Shown here piece by piece: positions 1-14,100 of a stretch of 64,000 nt of DNA. The notes under the pieces are model-generated. The model was not told the origin of the DNA, ran no database searches, and saw only the letters and a list, made by a program, of their open reading frames with translations. How positions within the stretch are numbered: position 1 is the stretch's first letter; every line of letters begins with the position of its first letter. The DNA comes from Oncomelania hupensis (Eukaryota; Mollusca; Gastropoda; Littorinimorpha; Pomatiopsidae), in NCBI GenBank assembly GCA_036898135.1, contig JBAHVR010000293.1:96001-160000 (forward strand), written 5' to 3'. A program made the translations under genes and the position numbers.

Positions 1-112
1 TTGATAGAACAGAGCAGGAATGAGAAAGACAGCGACAGTGGGAATTTAAAGCACTACATTTCCAGAAAGTGGGGATACTATTTATACTGAAACCCCCGGC
101 ACCCCACACAAG
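1..112 (-). mobile_element. Family X retroposon, copy 1 (cut by window edge)
   Basis: This matches the 5' end of the family X repeat seen in full at 11139-11716, 33040-33637, 47640-48350 and 55079-55667, in reverse orientation. It includes the complement of the TATAAATA-like motif and the GTGCCGGGGGTTTC start. The rest of the copy lies outside the window. Confidence 0.75.
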
Positions 113-631
113 CCAACACACCATCACAAACTACATATACATCTTTTATGCACTACAGATTAAGTCAGAAAGAAAGAAACAAAACTTCGTTTCCCCCATA
201 TTGGCACAGACAATAAAATGACAGCTCGTTCAGATCTATTAGTGTGAACTGAACGAACATTGAAGTGACCCACCATTAGGTATACAGCAGACTGGGACAA
301 CCATCCCAAGGAACAGATGGGGTAGAGGCCGCAATCAACACTGAACCACCAGAGCAATCACACTGCTAAAATGGGCGGTGAAAAAATGGCCACTTTTTTC
401 CTTCTTGCACACCACAGCGTTGGAACATGGGGTAACGGTGTGCCAGACCAACGCTCTATGACTCCTCCAAGTGCGTCTCTGAAGCCGATGCGTACGCTGG
501 CGTTACCAAACTGATTTTGCAATATTGTGGATTGAGTTCTTTTGAAAAAACAAAATTAATATGATAGATAAAAAAGACGAAAGAAACAAAATAAGACTTA
601 TACTTTATTGTTCAAGTAAGCTTCACGCTTT

Positions 632-633
<2 letters not shown>

Positions 634-663
<30 letters not shown>
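634..663. repeat. Poly(T) tract
   Basis: About 30 consecutive T residues. This could be the tail of a minus-strand retroposon, but no matching body was recognised next to it. Confidence 0.8.
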
Positions 664-665
<2 letters not shown>

Positions 666-1271
666 GCTTTGTTTTCTCCTACAATGACATGCAAAATGCA
701 CCTTCAGATTGTCTTGTATAATCTTATGTAAAACATATCTCTTTACACAAAACTCACCACAATTTATTTTTATATCATCCTTTCAGGAGGTAATAAAGGC
801 GATGTACTGTAAAGAACCCAGACTTTGGAATCAAAGCATTGGCCATCTTACCGCCTCAATCTAGTGGGCTACCTCAGGTATCATCACGTTGCACTGGTCC
901 CTAAAGCACCCAAGTTATCTGTAGTTGCATTCTGCTGAGAAATTGACTCAAAATGGTTCTTAAGATCCCAAAATCAGAAGTGGATCCACGACATCAGAAA
1001 TACACTCCCCTGCCCTACCAACCCTCAAGATGTTTCAATAATTCTTGGTGGAGTTAGTCGCACGGACATGCCTCACAACACCACTGAACTGCAAACACAC
1101 AAAAAGACAAATTGCATAATTAGGTTAACAAATTATATATAATTATGCACTGAAGAAGGTTACTAAAAACCGAAAATTTGGCCATTCAAATTGAGTGGAT
1201 AACATGTCGTCGTTTTAAAAGTGTTTTATGTATATATTGTATACAATTTTATGTTATCGTTTAAATCATTT

Positions 1272-1535
1272 TTATATAGTGCATTTTCCAAACTCAAGAA
1301 CTGCTCAAGTGGCCTAAACGGGATCTAACTAAGCTGCCTGAGGCGCCCACCTGCTGCCCTTAGTCGCATTGTCTGACTCCTCAGACAACTGAGCACCACC
1401 CTGGGGGTCCAGGGATGCGGGGAGAAGGGACCTAGTGCTTGCTGGGTGTATTGATGCAGCTGGCACTCACCGCTCTAGGAGATGAGCACCAGAAGGCATG
1501 CGTGCACAGACAAAACCTCAGTTTACACTCTCTAC
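1272..1535 (-). mobile_element. tRNA-derived SINE (family A), body without head
   Basis: The segment aligns by eye with the reverse complement of the body of the SINE at 39499-39760. Shared blocks are the TTTATATAGYGC tail, GACAACTGAGCAC, the CTAGTGCTTGCTGGGTG block and the GTGCACAGAC...CTCAGTTTACACTCT block. The tRNA-like head is absent, so the copy is partial. Related copies lie at 15190-15600, 18175-18712 and 21080-21340. Confidence 0.65.
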
Positions 1536-1835
1536 CAAAGGAGTAATCCTGATCAATTTTTAATAATAATAATAATAATGATACAGAATGCTATTATGCA
1601 CTTTTATTTCAATCGAACTCAAAGTGCGATCTGTAAAGATTGCTATTACAAAAATCCGAATAGAAATCTATTTTTCTTTCTCAAATTTTAGACTGACTGC
1701 ATCAATCACCATTATTGAAGTTTTACAATTAAGCAGTAAACAGACCAATACCCACCCATCCCCTAAAAATTAAATAAAAAGACATAGATAAATAATGAAA
1801 AAAATTTTTTTTTTTTTTTTAACATTCCACAAGCA

Positions 1836-2086
1836 TCACCTGTCCAGCATGAGGTCCCAGTCGACCTGGCGACCAAAGACCTCTTGGTCCAACCAGCGCT
1901 CGTAGTTGTCCTTGAACTCATCACTCAATTCTACATGTTCCCCGAGCACACTGAGCAGGCAGTTGTCCACCGGTTTGAAGTCTGGGTCCGTGCCGTTGTT
2001 GCCGTAGCGACGGTTGTTGAAGCGATCTACGCAGGCGCGCAGGGCGCACTCCTCTGCCTGGAAGTCCCACGGCCGCGCATCCATAT
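1836..2086 (-). CDS. Strip: Strip coding exon 19 (C terminus and stop)
   Basis: It encodes residues 684-766: DMDARPWDFQAEECALRACV, then DRFNNRRYG, PVDNCLLSVLGEHVELSDEF and WLDQEVFGRQVDWDLMLDR, ending at the stop at 1836-1838. The C-terminal tail aligns with the STRIP1 LEREVFSKPISWEELLQ end. Acceptor GACAAG. No single poly(A) site downstream could be fixed. Confidence 0.96.
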
Positions 2087-5000
2087 CTTGTCATAAAACA
2101 CAGCAACACAATTGTGTCAGCTTGACATTTTAATAAGCACACTTGTAAAAACAATTAAAGTGTGAAATGAGAACAACCGCTGTTTAAATGTCAGCCGACA
2201 GATGGCAGAGGTTTAGAGCAGAGCAACTGTACAGTAAAGTTACACAGTTTCTGCAGCATGGCACCAGCAATCAAAACCAGAACTGTCACCGTAGTGCCAC
2301 TCTCCTCCTACTCGTGTGCAATATGGGTTTGAAAATATGTCTCAGCTGCATTTGTTAGCCATCCTGAACAGATTTTTGTTTGTTTGTTTTGCTTTGGGAG
2401 CCTCTAGGAGTGGTCAATTGTAAGAGATTGTTCTTATATAGCTCATTTACAAGCTCCGAGAGCGTCTGTGTTTGTAGGTGTATTATTATTTTCATGATTT
2501 GACCCACTTAATTTGGTCTTTATTTATTTCACTGACAGTTGGACTGGCCCAGTAGCACAGACGGTGGTGAGCTGCTTTCCTATACCTAAGGTCGTGGGTT
2601 CTCACCCCGCAGGAGAAAAACTTATGTGACCTGGGTACGAGACTTTCAGGTCACAGAGGGCTTCCTCTGGGTACTCCTGGTTCCTCCATCCATTCAATAA
2701 TAATATCGGATTCAGTACACCAAAAATTAAAAAATAAATCTGGATTTCCTATTTTCATCGTCTAAAAGCGTTTTATTGTTACACCACGTGTTTGAGTGAT
2801 GAATGTGTGTTTGTTGTGTATGTAGAACTGTCTGCGACATGTGAGCGTGTATGTGGGTTACGGATCGCCGTGCTTTGAGTCTGATTTTGGAATAGGGAGC
2901 ATATAGTATCCAGTATAATTACAAATCACAAACGATGCAGACAGACAATAAATCCTCAAGGATCCGCTGTTCTCACCATTGCCATAGGCCCAGTCGTCAC
3001 CCAGGCGATGGCGGACTTTCTGGTAGATGGCGGACATGGTTTTCATGTTGGACTTTCGCCACTGGCGGCCCAGGTACTTGGTCTGCAGTTTCAGCAGCTT
3101 GAGAACGTACAGCTGCAGCATGGCCTGTCGCACCTTCAGCGCTCGCTTCAGGATGGGGGCCGACTTGAACACCACCAGCATCTGCACAACACACAACCAA
3201 CCAGAAAATGTGTTATAACCAAAATGCCGCTTTTAAAAAAAAAAAAATTTTTGGGGGGCGACTTTTCTCCAAACATTTTAAGTGTAGGAGCAAGGGTATT
3301 GTACTACATTAAAACGTCTTCATCTTGAACTGTTCTACTGCCGTATATATCATTTACAGATATGGGTGACAAAACACTGTTTAACCCTCTAACCCCCACA
3401 GGAGCCTAAGCCTTATCTGCTTCTATTTTTTTAGGTCAAGGCAAGTAACTCCGTCAAAATGCTACACCATGCACATACACAAATTAATTAAAAATGCACC
3501 TACCAAAATTTTGTTCCACTTATCATTATTAATAAATCAACCACATATTTTTCTTCAAAATGAAATGTTACACATACATTTTTACAATGTGTTGCAACTG
3601 GACAAAAAAATCTGAATGTCAATATTGCATACTGCACAACATGCAGCAATACGATCACTGACTCAAATAATAAAGCACCGATTGTTCATCGTTTTTGTTA
3701 TTCAAATCTGACAGAAAAAGATCGTCAAAGTGAAAGTCCAAATCACTTTCCTCTCCATCATTAACCTGTACCAAATCAGCGTCCTAAAATCCTTCAAATG
3801 GGTAAATTTCTTCATCACATTCTGCAAGAATCCGACGCCATAATTCTCCGCCTCTCAAACTTTAATCAAACTTTGAAAATTCACTGTGTGCGTTCTACAC
3901 ACTCTAAAAACGCAGTGAAAACACCGCCGTAAACAGCAGGAAATCACGATCACGTGTGCGAGAATCTCGCACGTTCGCTAATAATAGATTTCCACATGGC
4001 AGCCTCTGATCAGACCACGTCATTACCGACCGCTGCCGGTCGCTCCGCGAGCATGCACATACCAAAAATATCGGTCGCTCTAGGTCGCTCCGCGTGTTAA
4101 AGGGTTAAGATCTTTTCTAGACTATTATAAGGTCAAAGTTACACCAAGTACTTAGGTGGTACAGATGTTCGTTCCCGTAACTTTGCAGTCATCGGAGAAA
4201 GAGGGGTGCATTTGGGACATCTTTTTTCTCTTTGTCCAGCTTAATTGATTGATTGATTGATTGTTGCTTTAGGTCCAGCGGACTCATCTGAGCCAAATCA
4301 GGACCGGGTCCAGCTTAATGAGGTTGATGCCCATCTCCTCCTTTTTGTGTGTTGTTTGGTGGTAGCCTTACAAGCATGGTCACGCATTCAGGTACTAACT
4401 GGGGCCTGATGTTGCCCCACAAAACATTTGGCCAAACCGTTACGCTACTGTGCCACCCATCAAAATATCACATTACAGGAAAAAATAATGTAAAGTTTTT
4501 AAAAAAAAAAAGTTCTAACCATGGTGCGGGAGTGTTTCCATTTGGTGAGCTTGTTGAGAATCCTGAGCAGGTTGATGCAGGAGAAGATGTTACGCCAGCA
4601 GTACGTGGCTCCGTCCCCACTCTCCTGCACATATAGAAAGCATCTAGACAAACGTCGGGCAAAACAACTTGAATCGCACACACACATTCTATTATACATA
4701 CACACTCAGCCAAAACAGGAAATCGGACGAGGAACTTTTCGGCATCAATTGTTTCAAAAGCAATTATCTTCTGAAATTGCGTTGCAACTGTAGAATAGTG
4801 ACACACATAAATACATGCATCACCACGAAACAGCGCAGTTCAGACAGGAATTAAGTCCCTTGAAATCTCGTGTATCACCAGTGAAAAGTGGGGGAGATCT
4901 CGAGTTTGCCGACGCGATAGAGAGCTGTCCAAGCGAGAGTAATCTTTACGAAAATTTCTGATGGTCCAAACTGCATCATGACTGTGAATGAGATTTTATG

Positions 5001-8000
5001 GGCATGCTTGATATTTGCCTCGTCAAATTCAAATTCAGCCAGACCCTTTCAGTGCTGTGTTGGAGATGCTCGGCTGCTTGATTTGCACCTGGGCTGGAAG
5101 TGTACATGATCTGATTAGCTCCACAACAACGACAAGCGCACACACCCCAAATTGTACAGAAATTTTAAAACATTAAACATTTTTGCAACATTTTCCGCTT
5201 CAGATATGGTCACACATACGTGAAACTCAGCAAAACACAGAACAGTAGGTGTGTTCCACAAATGTTTCATGTTTGTATGTTGCTGGTGTGAGTTCTGTTG
5301 TCTAGGATAGGTTGCAAAGACCAGGTTTTCAAGCCTAAAATCTGTAGCCTACTAAAGGCATTCTAACCCATCAGAAACACCCTTTGTAGGTTCAAGTGTA
5401 GACTCAAACTATAGTCTAAACGCGTAGCCCTTTTCTTTACAACTGCACTTGGGTCAGTGTATACGCCAAGAAAAGTTCATGGTTTCTGAGATTGCCCAGT
5501 GCCATTGAAAAAGCCACGAAAAATCTGGAATTTCCGCTCGTATATCCCAAATCTTGAAAGTCACTTGTGGTGTTGATAGCAATGGATGTCTTTTGTACTA
5601 GCTGTCAGTGCATGCTAATACCGTATCTTGTGACTGGGTGAAACACTTTGACCAGTCACTTCCACCATATCTGTCTGAGGTACTCACTACCTACACTACA
5701 ACTCGTTCTTTGCGCTCATCAGATGAAAAACTTGTTTAAACGCCCAAGCGCCGGCTTAAAACAATTGGCGAGCGGTCTTTTAGTTTTCAAGCACCCAAGG
5801 TTTGGAATGCGCTGCCTGCCTGTTTAAGACACTGTGCAGACTTTGCTTCCTTCAAGAGCTGCTTAAAAGCGCACTTGTTCTTAATAATACTTTCTGAATG
5901 ATGATGTACATTATGTAGTGCGAATGTTGTGATGATGAGTACGAACGATGTGTGTAAGCGCATTGAGTTGTTATTCGAATGAAAAATGGGTTGTATAAAT
6001 GCAATTAATTATTATTATTATTATTATTAACACCACAACCACAGACAGCACACAATCCACCCATCTTGAGTTCCTTCTCTATACCACAAACAGGAAAGCC
6101 CGTTTTGCCATTTGACTTCCGACTTGCCGTTTCACCCCAGGTGCTTACATTCGGGGATCATTAACGGCGTTTTAGAGACAGTTTTGTCGGCCGTCGTAAC
6201 CGTAAAGATACTTTCACTGACAGGTACCACAAATGCATCTACGGTTAAATTTGTTTTTAAAATATAGGCGTGATCCACTTTAAATGTTCCAATGGTCAAT
6301 GTTCACCTTCCCTTTCTGAGATCAAAAACACATGAAAAAACAAATCAAGCCGCACGGTACATTTGCACAGATACGCAGACAAAAGGCCACTTACGATATT
6401 TTCGGCCGTGAGTTCGGGCTGATCGCCAATGACGCACTTGGGGTATTCTAGCGCTGGGACACTGCAAATACATATCAAAATGATTGCAAACAGCCAATCT
6501 TCCATGCCAGTACTGAATGCGAACTCCACTATTTTCAGGCATAGAGAAAGGGTTTAGATCGTTCAATTCAGCGTCAAAGATCCCTTATACATTAACAGTG
6601 CTCTGCCCCAATGAAAAAAAAAGAAAGAAAAAGTATGCACCTAATTATTGTTATTTTTTTTAATAGCTTCAAATTTGAATTTCAAAATAGGCATTTCCGG
6701 CGCTGCATTTATAAAATGTGCGATTCGTTTGTATGGTTACCAGCGCAGCATGTCTTAGTAAGATGGGTAGCGTCTATTATAAGCTATCCAACTACTAAAG
6801 GGTGAGTACAATTGTGAGCAAGACTAATAATTCCTAATTGGTTTGTTACCTCCTTTTAACTGTAAAACTCAATATTTTTGCTTGGAGATTCATTTTTATG
6901 GTTACTTGTGACGCATGTATTTTACCTCAATTCCAAAATGGCAACCAATTCTAATATGACAATGTTATGTGTACAGATCTACAAGAATCATTTGTATACA
7001 TTTTGATACATATTCTGAATGTACTTTTTATCCTTAGTGCAAAACTGACATGTTTTGTGGTGAATGTACATTATATTCTGGATACCAAAAAACTTTTGGA
7101 TTTGTGCGTACAGTACGATTACTTTAGTGCTATTTTCTTACAAAAGGTGAATAAGTGTATTTTCTATTGTTTATTTTTTGAAAGAACATGCCATGATCTT
7201 TATAACAATGTATAGTTCTTTTCTATATTATCTTTTATACATTAGGCGGTTGAATTTTCGAAAATACCCTTAACTCTTAGCGTCCTATAACGCGGTAATG
7301 CGCGCCTCGCCCGTAATCCTGAAGCGCGGTAATGCGCGCCTCGTTAGTGCACCTTTTAGTTATGAAATCACAGGAAATAGGAACTCTCCAGTGCGTGAGA
7401 GAAGGTTTAGTCAACTTTCGCAAAGGTTCACGTGTGTTTTCGGCTATCGTTTTCGCAAGTTTGACGTGGTTTTGTGTACTTTTAAAACGATTTTGTTCGA
7501 GGTTTGAGTTTGCGAAATTTTCCGCCATGATGGCAGGGGATAGCTCCGACAGTAATAGTGAGTTTGGTAACCTTATCGATGAGCTTATTGCTGAAAGAGC
7601 ACAAGGACTTGGTGTAGACAACCAGAGTGAGTTTTCTTGTCTGTTTTGACTGTCTGTGCACACATTCACATGCAATCCACACTGTCTTGTTGTTGTTTTA
7701 TTAACATAGTCCATACAATACCTGTAATTATGAATTAATTACAAGATTCCAACAGGTAAAAATAGTACTAAAGTCAAAATGGTTCTTTGGGTACATAGAA
7801 TAACCATTTTGTAAACATATCCTAAAATATGAAGTCAATGTGACAATAAATAAATGTTTTGCATTTTTTTCAAATTCATAACCCAATTTATTGCAATAAA
7901 CTTGAAATCCTTACAGGATATAGGCGCAAATGTACAGAAAACCTTATAGGACGCTAAGAGTTAAATAGTGCGTTTTTAGGGAATAAACATATCAAAAAAA

Positions 8001-8134
8001 TTCTGCCTCCAGCCAATGAGATAACCTGACAACAACGCAATTTACCAAGCTCGTTGTCACAAACAAAATAAACAAACATCCTTGGTACGTCGGACCTTGC
8101 ACAGGCTTATAGGCTCAAGGCACATATCTTGTTT

Positions 8135-8172
<38 letters not shown>

Positions 8173-11100
8173 TTACTACTACTAATAATAATAATAAGGG
8201 TATTTATCTAGCGCTGTTTACTAATGACATCAGTTTAAAGCGCAGTTCTCACTCATTTATACTTAATGTTAACACCGAAATACTTATGAAAAGAAGTGAA
8301 ACAAAACATACACTAATAAATTAAGCAAAGATATGATACAAACATGATAAAGAATATTTACAATAAACTATAAAAGACCAGGGAGGCAGGGGGAGGAGGA
8401 CAGCAGCTAAGGAGTGAGAGGGCTGGTGGCGTGCGTTGTGACGGCAATGGTCTGAATCACAAAAGAAGGAATGATGATAGTGATGGGAGGCGAGATCAGA
8501 CACTTTTAAGGAAGAGATGAGTTTTCAAATTGGACTTGAAAGTGGCAATATTCGGAGAGCTGCGAAGAGAGAGAAGAAGAGAGTTCCAAGTTAAAGAACC
8601 AAGCACTGAGAAGGATCGACATTCCTGCAGAGGAGAGTTTGTAGCAGGGTATTTGTAGCATGAGGGTGTCAGAAGAAGAACGAAGATTTCTAGATGGCTT
8701 GTAGGAGTGAATGTTCTAAAAGAGGTAGGAAGAGGTTAATCCATGGACACACTTGTCACAGAAAGTACAAATTGTGTACATAATCCTCTGAGATACAGGA
8801 AGCCAGTGGAGAGAATGTCGGAGGGTGGTGATAGGATTTTAACCCAAGATTCCAAACCATCTCACTGAACATTGTATCACTAAAATCAGTTTGTTTTTAG
8901 TACTATACTATGAACGGCCAATCAAATACACCTTTTGTACCTATCGAGCTTGCTAGTAAGTTTATACAGGCAGTCGGCTTGAAAACAATTGGAGTGTCAG
9001 AGGTTGTTGATGGCACAGGCCTACACACAGCCTATGCTTGATAGAGCTCTGACAATTGGCTGGCCTATTATGATATCACATATTTGTCATGAACTGGCTA
9101 GCTTTAACTCTGCTCATTGACTATTCAGCCTTGTGTAGTTTTTGTAACAGTAGAGAGTCAGTATATGACACAGCAGCAATAAAAGTACACACCGCGAGCC
9201 CGACCCACGCTGCGTAGTTAATCAGCACTGTGTGCGAGAGTCGTAAATATTTTACCCACTGAGAGCTTAGGCAAAGCGGTTCGAGCCAGTTTGACTGGGT
9301 CCGAGCCTAACACAGCTATGGTCAGTTGGGAGGAATACACCTAAGTGTTAACAGCTAGAAAGCTGGCAGAGAAATCTCTCCACACTTAGACCAGGAAGCA
9401 GGACTTAGAATCTTAGAATTCTATCAAGTCACAACGGGCCTGAACTTGTCAAACAGGTAAATGAACACCCTTCTGTTTCATCGTGATATATTTATATTAT
9501 TGTTGAAATTATGTTTGAAGAATTTGCTATGCATAAATGTGAATTGTTAATCCGAATTTGCGTGACCATGTGGAAAGGCCGAACACGAGGCGAAACACGA
9601 CCGGTTGCGCCGCCATGTTGTATACCATACGGAACCACTGTTGTTTAACTTATCTGTATGTTTGCAGACCAGTGGCTGTACCACTGAATGTTTATCATAT
9701 TATTAATTCTGTATGGGTATAGTTAGCCACGATTGATATTTATGTATGTATAGGAATTTAGAGTTGAGATTCCAGTGGAACCCGGAAGTAGCAGAATGTT
9801 CGTCGCTTATGTATAGAGATGTGGAGCTATCACTGAGGGCTACTTGGCTTTCAGTGAGACGCTCTGCACAAACCGATTATTCAGGGTTGTGCAGAATTTC
9901 GTCTCTTATATTACAGACGAGCAGGCGAGCTATCCCGAGCTATCCCGAGCTATCCTGTGCACCCCACTCCACAGAAACAAGTTGGTCGAGGAGACTCTAC
10001 CGCACAAGTCGGAAAGAGCTACCTTGAAAAACACCCTGTCAGACCCCACAGCGTGGCAAGGGAACCCAACTACACAAATACACAGGTGGACCAGAAGCTA
10101 CCTCACAGAAGGACTTCGACCGCACCATCAGAAAGTTAAGTGTAATCGACGAAGGTGCACTTAAACTCTTCAGAAACTGTAAAACGGACCACAGTAGTCC
10201 AACTCTTCAGAAACTGTAAAACGGACCACAGTAGTCCAAATCTACATGAGATATTATAGCAAGTGCCCGATGAAGATATAACAGCTGCCTAGACTATCAG
10301 CGATCGAACTATTAGCAGTAACTGAGACTTTTTAAGTTAGATTAGTACTTAGAGAATCTTGTATAGAGTAGATGAAATAAATGTGTGATTTTAACTGTTA
10401 TCAAGTGGCTGGACTACATATGATTCATAGCCGTGTGAAAGCTAGTGTGACAGTAATCTTTTACCATTTTTCTATCTATTTCTGTACCCCAACCTTAACA
10501 CAGAACGAGCTAAACAAATAAATTTATTAAAGTAATTCATAGGGTGACTTACTAGCAGTTCCCACCGAATAAACGTGAGGGTCCATAATTCCATTGTGCA
10601 GAGCCCATAAACCCCACGTGTTATGATATCACATATTCACCATACAAACTGGGGAAAACCACAACCAGCAACCCACGCCCCACAAAAAATTAAAATAAGC
10701 AGCCTCACCTGAGGAAAGCGAATGTGAGTTAAGATGCTTACTGACCTGTTCTTGGCACTAACGTAGGACAAGATGTTTTGGTTGAAGAATTTCAGGACCA
10801 GAGGGATGCAGTTTGCAAACACCAGATGCTGACTGGTAAATTCAAACTGCAGTCACAAAACGATAATACATTTCAATTAATACAATACAATATAATACAA
10901 TGCTTATTTATTACACCAACAGGAATTACAGCAGGCTCAGAATCACGTTTTAATTCATTAACACAAAGAATACACATTAATCTGCTTTCATCCACATCAC
11001 ACTCATTGTGAACACTATTCCAACTATCTCCCTCTCTCTCTTTCCTAAACACACTAAAACACACATCACAGCTGCGGAAGCCAAGCAGTTGCATGCCTTA

Positions 11101-14100
11101 TTATCAAAGGGTATCACAGAGCGCGTGTGACAGGATTACATTACATTACATTATTATTGCTTTAGGTCCAGCAGACTCTTCCGAGGAAAATCAGGACCGG
11201 ACAACCCCTGATCCGCATAAAAGATCTGCTGAAACAACCCTAGTGGTAAAACCGAAAGCTCTCCACCAGCCAGTCACTTTACAATAAAGACATCCCACGC
11301 GCGCAGGGGACGGCTGAGGCTTCACCCCAACTTATCGAACCCCCGTTTACAAAAACAAAATAGAATACAAACATCATTATAAATTATCAACAAAACACAT
11401 ACATATAAAATGCCTACATTGCTAAATAATAACATCATAGGAAGCCCTAGTGACCACCTGGCAGAAAGCGTCCAATATTCCCAAGCTGATCCAACAGACC
11501 TAATACACAAATAAGGAGTCTTATCCCGGAAGAGTTTTCAAGCAAAAAGGTAGGAGACTGGGCTAGCGAAGAAGACGATAGTATAGCAGATTGATAGAAC
11601 AGAGCAGGAATGAGAAAGAGCAAATGAGAAAGACAGCGACAGTGGGAATTTAAAGCACAAAATTTCCAGAAAGTGGGGATACTATTTATACTGAAACCCC
11701 CGGCACCTCAACGGAGGTGTGACAGGATTATAACACTTGATATTATAACCAGAAAGCAAAGTCCCCTATCACAGTCGAGCATCACAATGGTCATTTCTAT
11801 CAATAACAATTTAAACATAATAAAGATTGCCTCTAAAATACACACGCACTCATGCCTTAAGTAATAAAGATTAAAAAGACATTTAAATGTAGAAAATAGA
11901 TGAAGAATAAACATTACTTTTGGCTGTGGAGAAAAGTACTCAAAGTGACTGAAACCACAGAAGAATATCAAAGATACGCACAAGCTTGAATTCAGTTCCA
12001 TGTATATACTTGCAATCACATGACACTTTCATCTTCTGAAAATCTAATATTTGGAGGGTTGATTTGATTTTGAGACATGTACTAATGGTTTCACGATCAA
12101 AATTGTCTTCCGAGTATTTTCATTGTATCGGATCAACCTTGAGACGATTCTCAATCTTGACTGTCTTGGGATAGGTTTTTAGCCACCCTTGGATGCAGCA
12201 CGTAAAACATAAGGGCTGAAGTTGAGGAAACCGGTATGGCCTGGAAGTCTGTGTTTGTAGCATGCCTGCTTATTCTATTTGCGGTTACCATTGCTTGTTT
12301 TTGTATGTATTGGTTTATTTCATTTTTGTTATTCATGATCTGCATGTCATGATCACCGACAGCTGGTGCAGCGTCCTACACTTTTTGACAGAATACAACG
12401 TTTTTTCTTCTGTAATGTCTTGTTATGCTTTATTTATTTGTAACTACTGTTGTTTTTTCGTCTGTTTGTTTCAATGATGTAATACTTCTCATTTGTAGAT
12501 TTATCCGTTTATAGTTGTACCATGTTTTATTCAATGTAACATCTATTGTTTGGGAATGTATATCTGTAATTGCGCTTTTTGATAATGCCACTTTTAACTG
12601 TTTTTAAATCACGTTAATATAATGTAATGTTTTTGTTCAACAATAGTGTTGCTGGTTTTGGTTTTTTACAATACGGAGTGTCCGAATGAAGTGTTCCAGC
12701 TATTGCTTTGCTGTTGCCTTATTAACCTCTGTAAATGTGGCTGAGTTTATTGTCAGATCAGTGTCAATGAGCTGGTGTGTCAGTGTCAATGTGCTTTTAA
12801 ATAGTTGTATAGTGATCATATCGTTTATGGTTTTAAGTCGCAATAATTTGTGTTAAACATGTCAAGTGAGGTGAGCGCGCTTAAAGAGTGGTACCGCTCT
12901 TCATACCCGTTTTATTACTATTATTTATTTATGAGTTTAGAATTGTGTATACAACCTGGTAGACATGGTTGAGTTTGAAGTGTTTGAGCAGCAACAGCAG
13001 CAGTCCAGATATGGCCTTGACGATGATTTCCTTGTGGCGGTTCACGTCGATTCCCAGCTTCATGGATTGCAGAACCGTGGTCCTGTGCAATGTACAAATA
13101 AAATTAATCCTTGCCCTGGTGTGAGTACCTAATATTCATTAAGGAAAGAACTGGTTCTCTGTTCAAGTATTGGAAAACCTTGCATATCGGTCTTCAAAAG
13201 GTTATAATCCATGTTCAAGATAGTCTTTGTAAAATTGTGGTGAAGAAAAAGAAGCCATTAATTTAAGATATTGAAAAACATAAATAACTGTGATAAATAG
13301 AACCAAATGAATTGTATAATGTGACTTTTGTCATGGCGACCAGGTTAAGGGTTAATCACGTCCTTTTGCTCACTAAAAAATTTAATAATAAAAAATAATA
13401 AAAATACTACTGCTATTACTACTACCAAAAAAAAAAAAAAAAAAAATTTCCACACTCAGAGGTGCCTACCCCCAGTCTGACCATTTGTGTACTGGCTGCA
13501 TGAAAAATGTGTATTTTGTGTAATGTCAGATTTCGTGCAACTCGCAACATTTGATCAAATAATTATTGTCATGAAAACTGCCACATTCACAAAAAATTAA
13601 TTTATACTAATTCCAGCTCACCTTTTTAATCCTCATGAAACAAAATATAGAACGCAACAAGTTATGGTCACAAATGCACACTAATATATCATTTTTTGTG
13701 TTGTATTTTACTCCATAACCCCCAAAAAGATCTTCATATTGTCGAACAATTAAATTAATTAAATTGAATTATGAATATATATATAAATGCATCATTATTT
13801 TTGTATATTCTGCAGAAACTGGCAAAACCTTTTGTTTTTTGAGCATACTAGATTGTTCTGCATTTTGTTGTGTAAATACAGTGCCTTTTTATGCACTTTG
13901 TATTATTTTTAGACACCTGAGCCACTTTTGGGAAAAAGGCGTTTTATTTTTATGTGAGGGTTACCCACTTTGAACAGTTAAATGAGTGCCTTAATATTGA
14001 CCGATTTTAACAATTTAATTGTTTTTAATCTTCTAAAGGTTTGTACTATATAATAAAAACAAAATAAAACATGCTGAACCAAAACAAACTTTTCGTCCGT

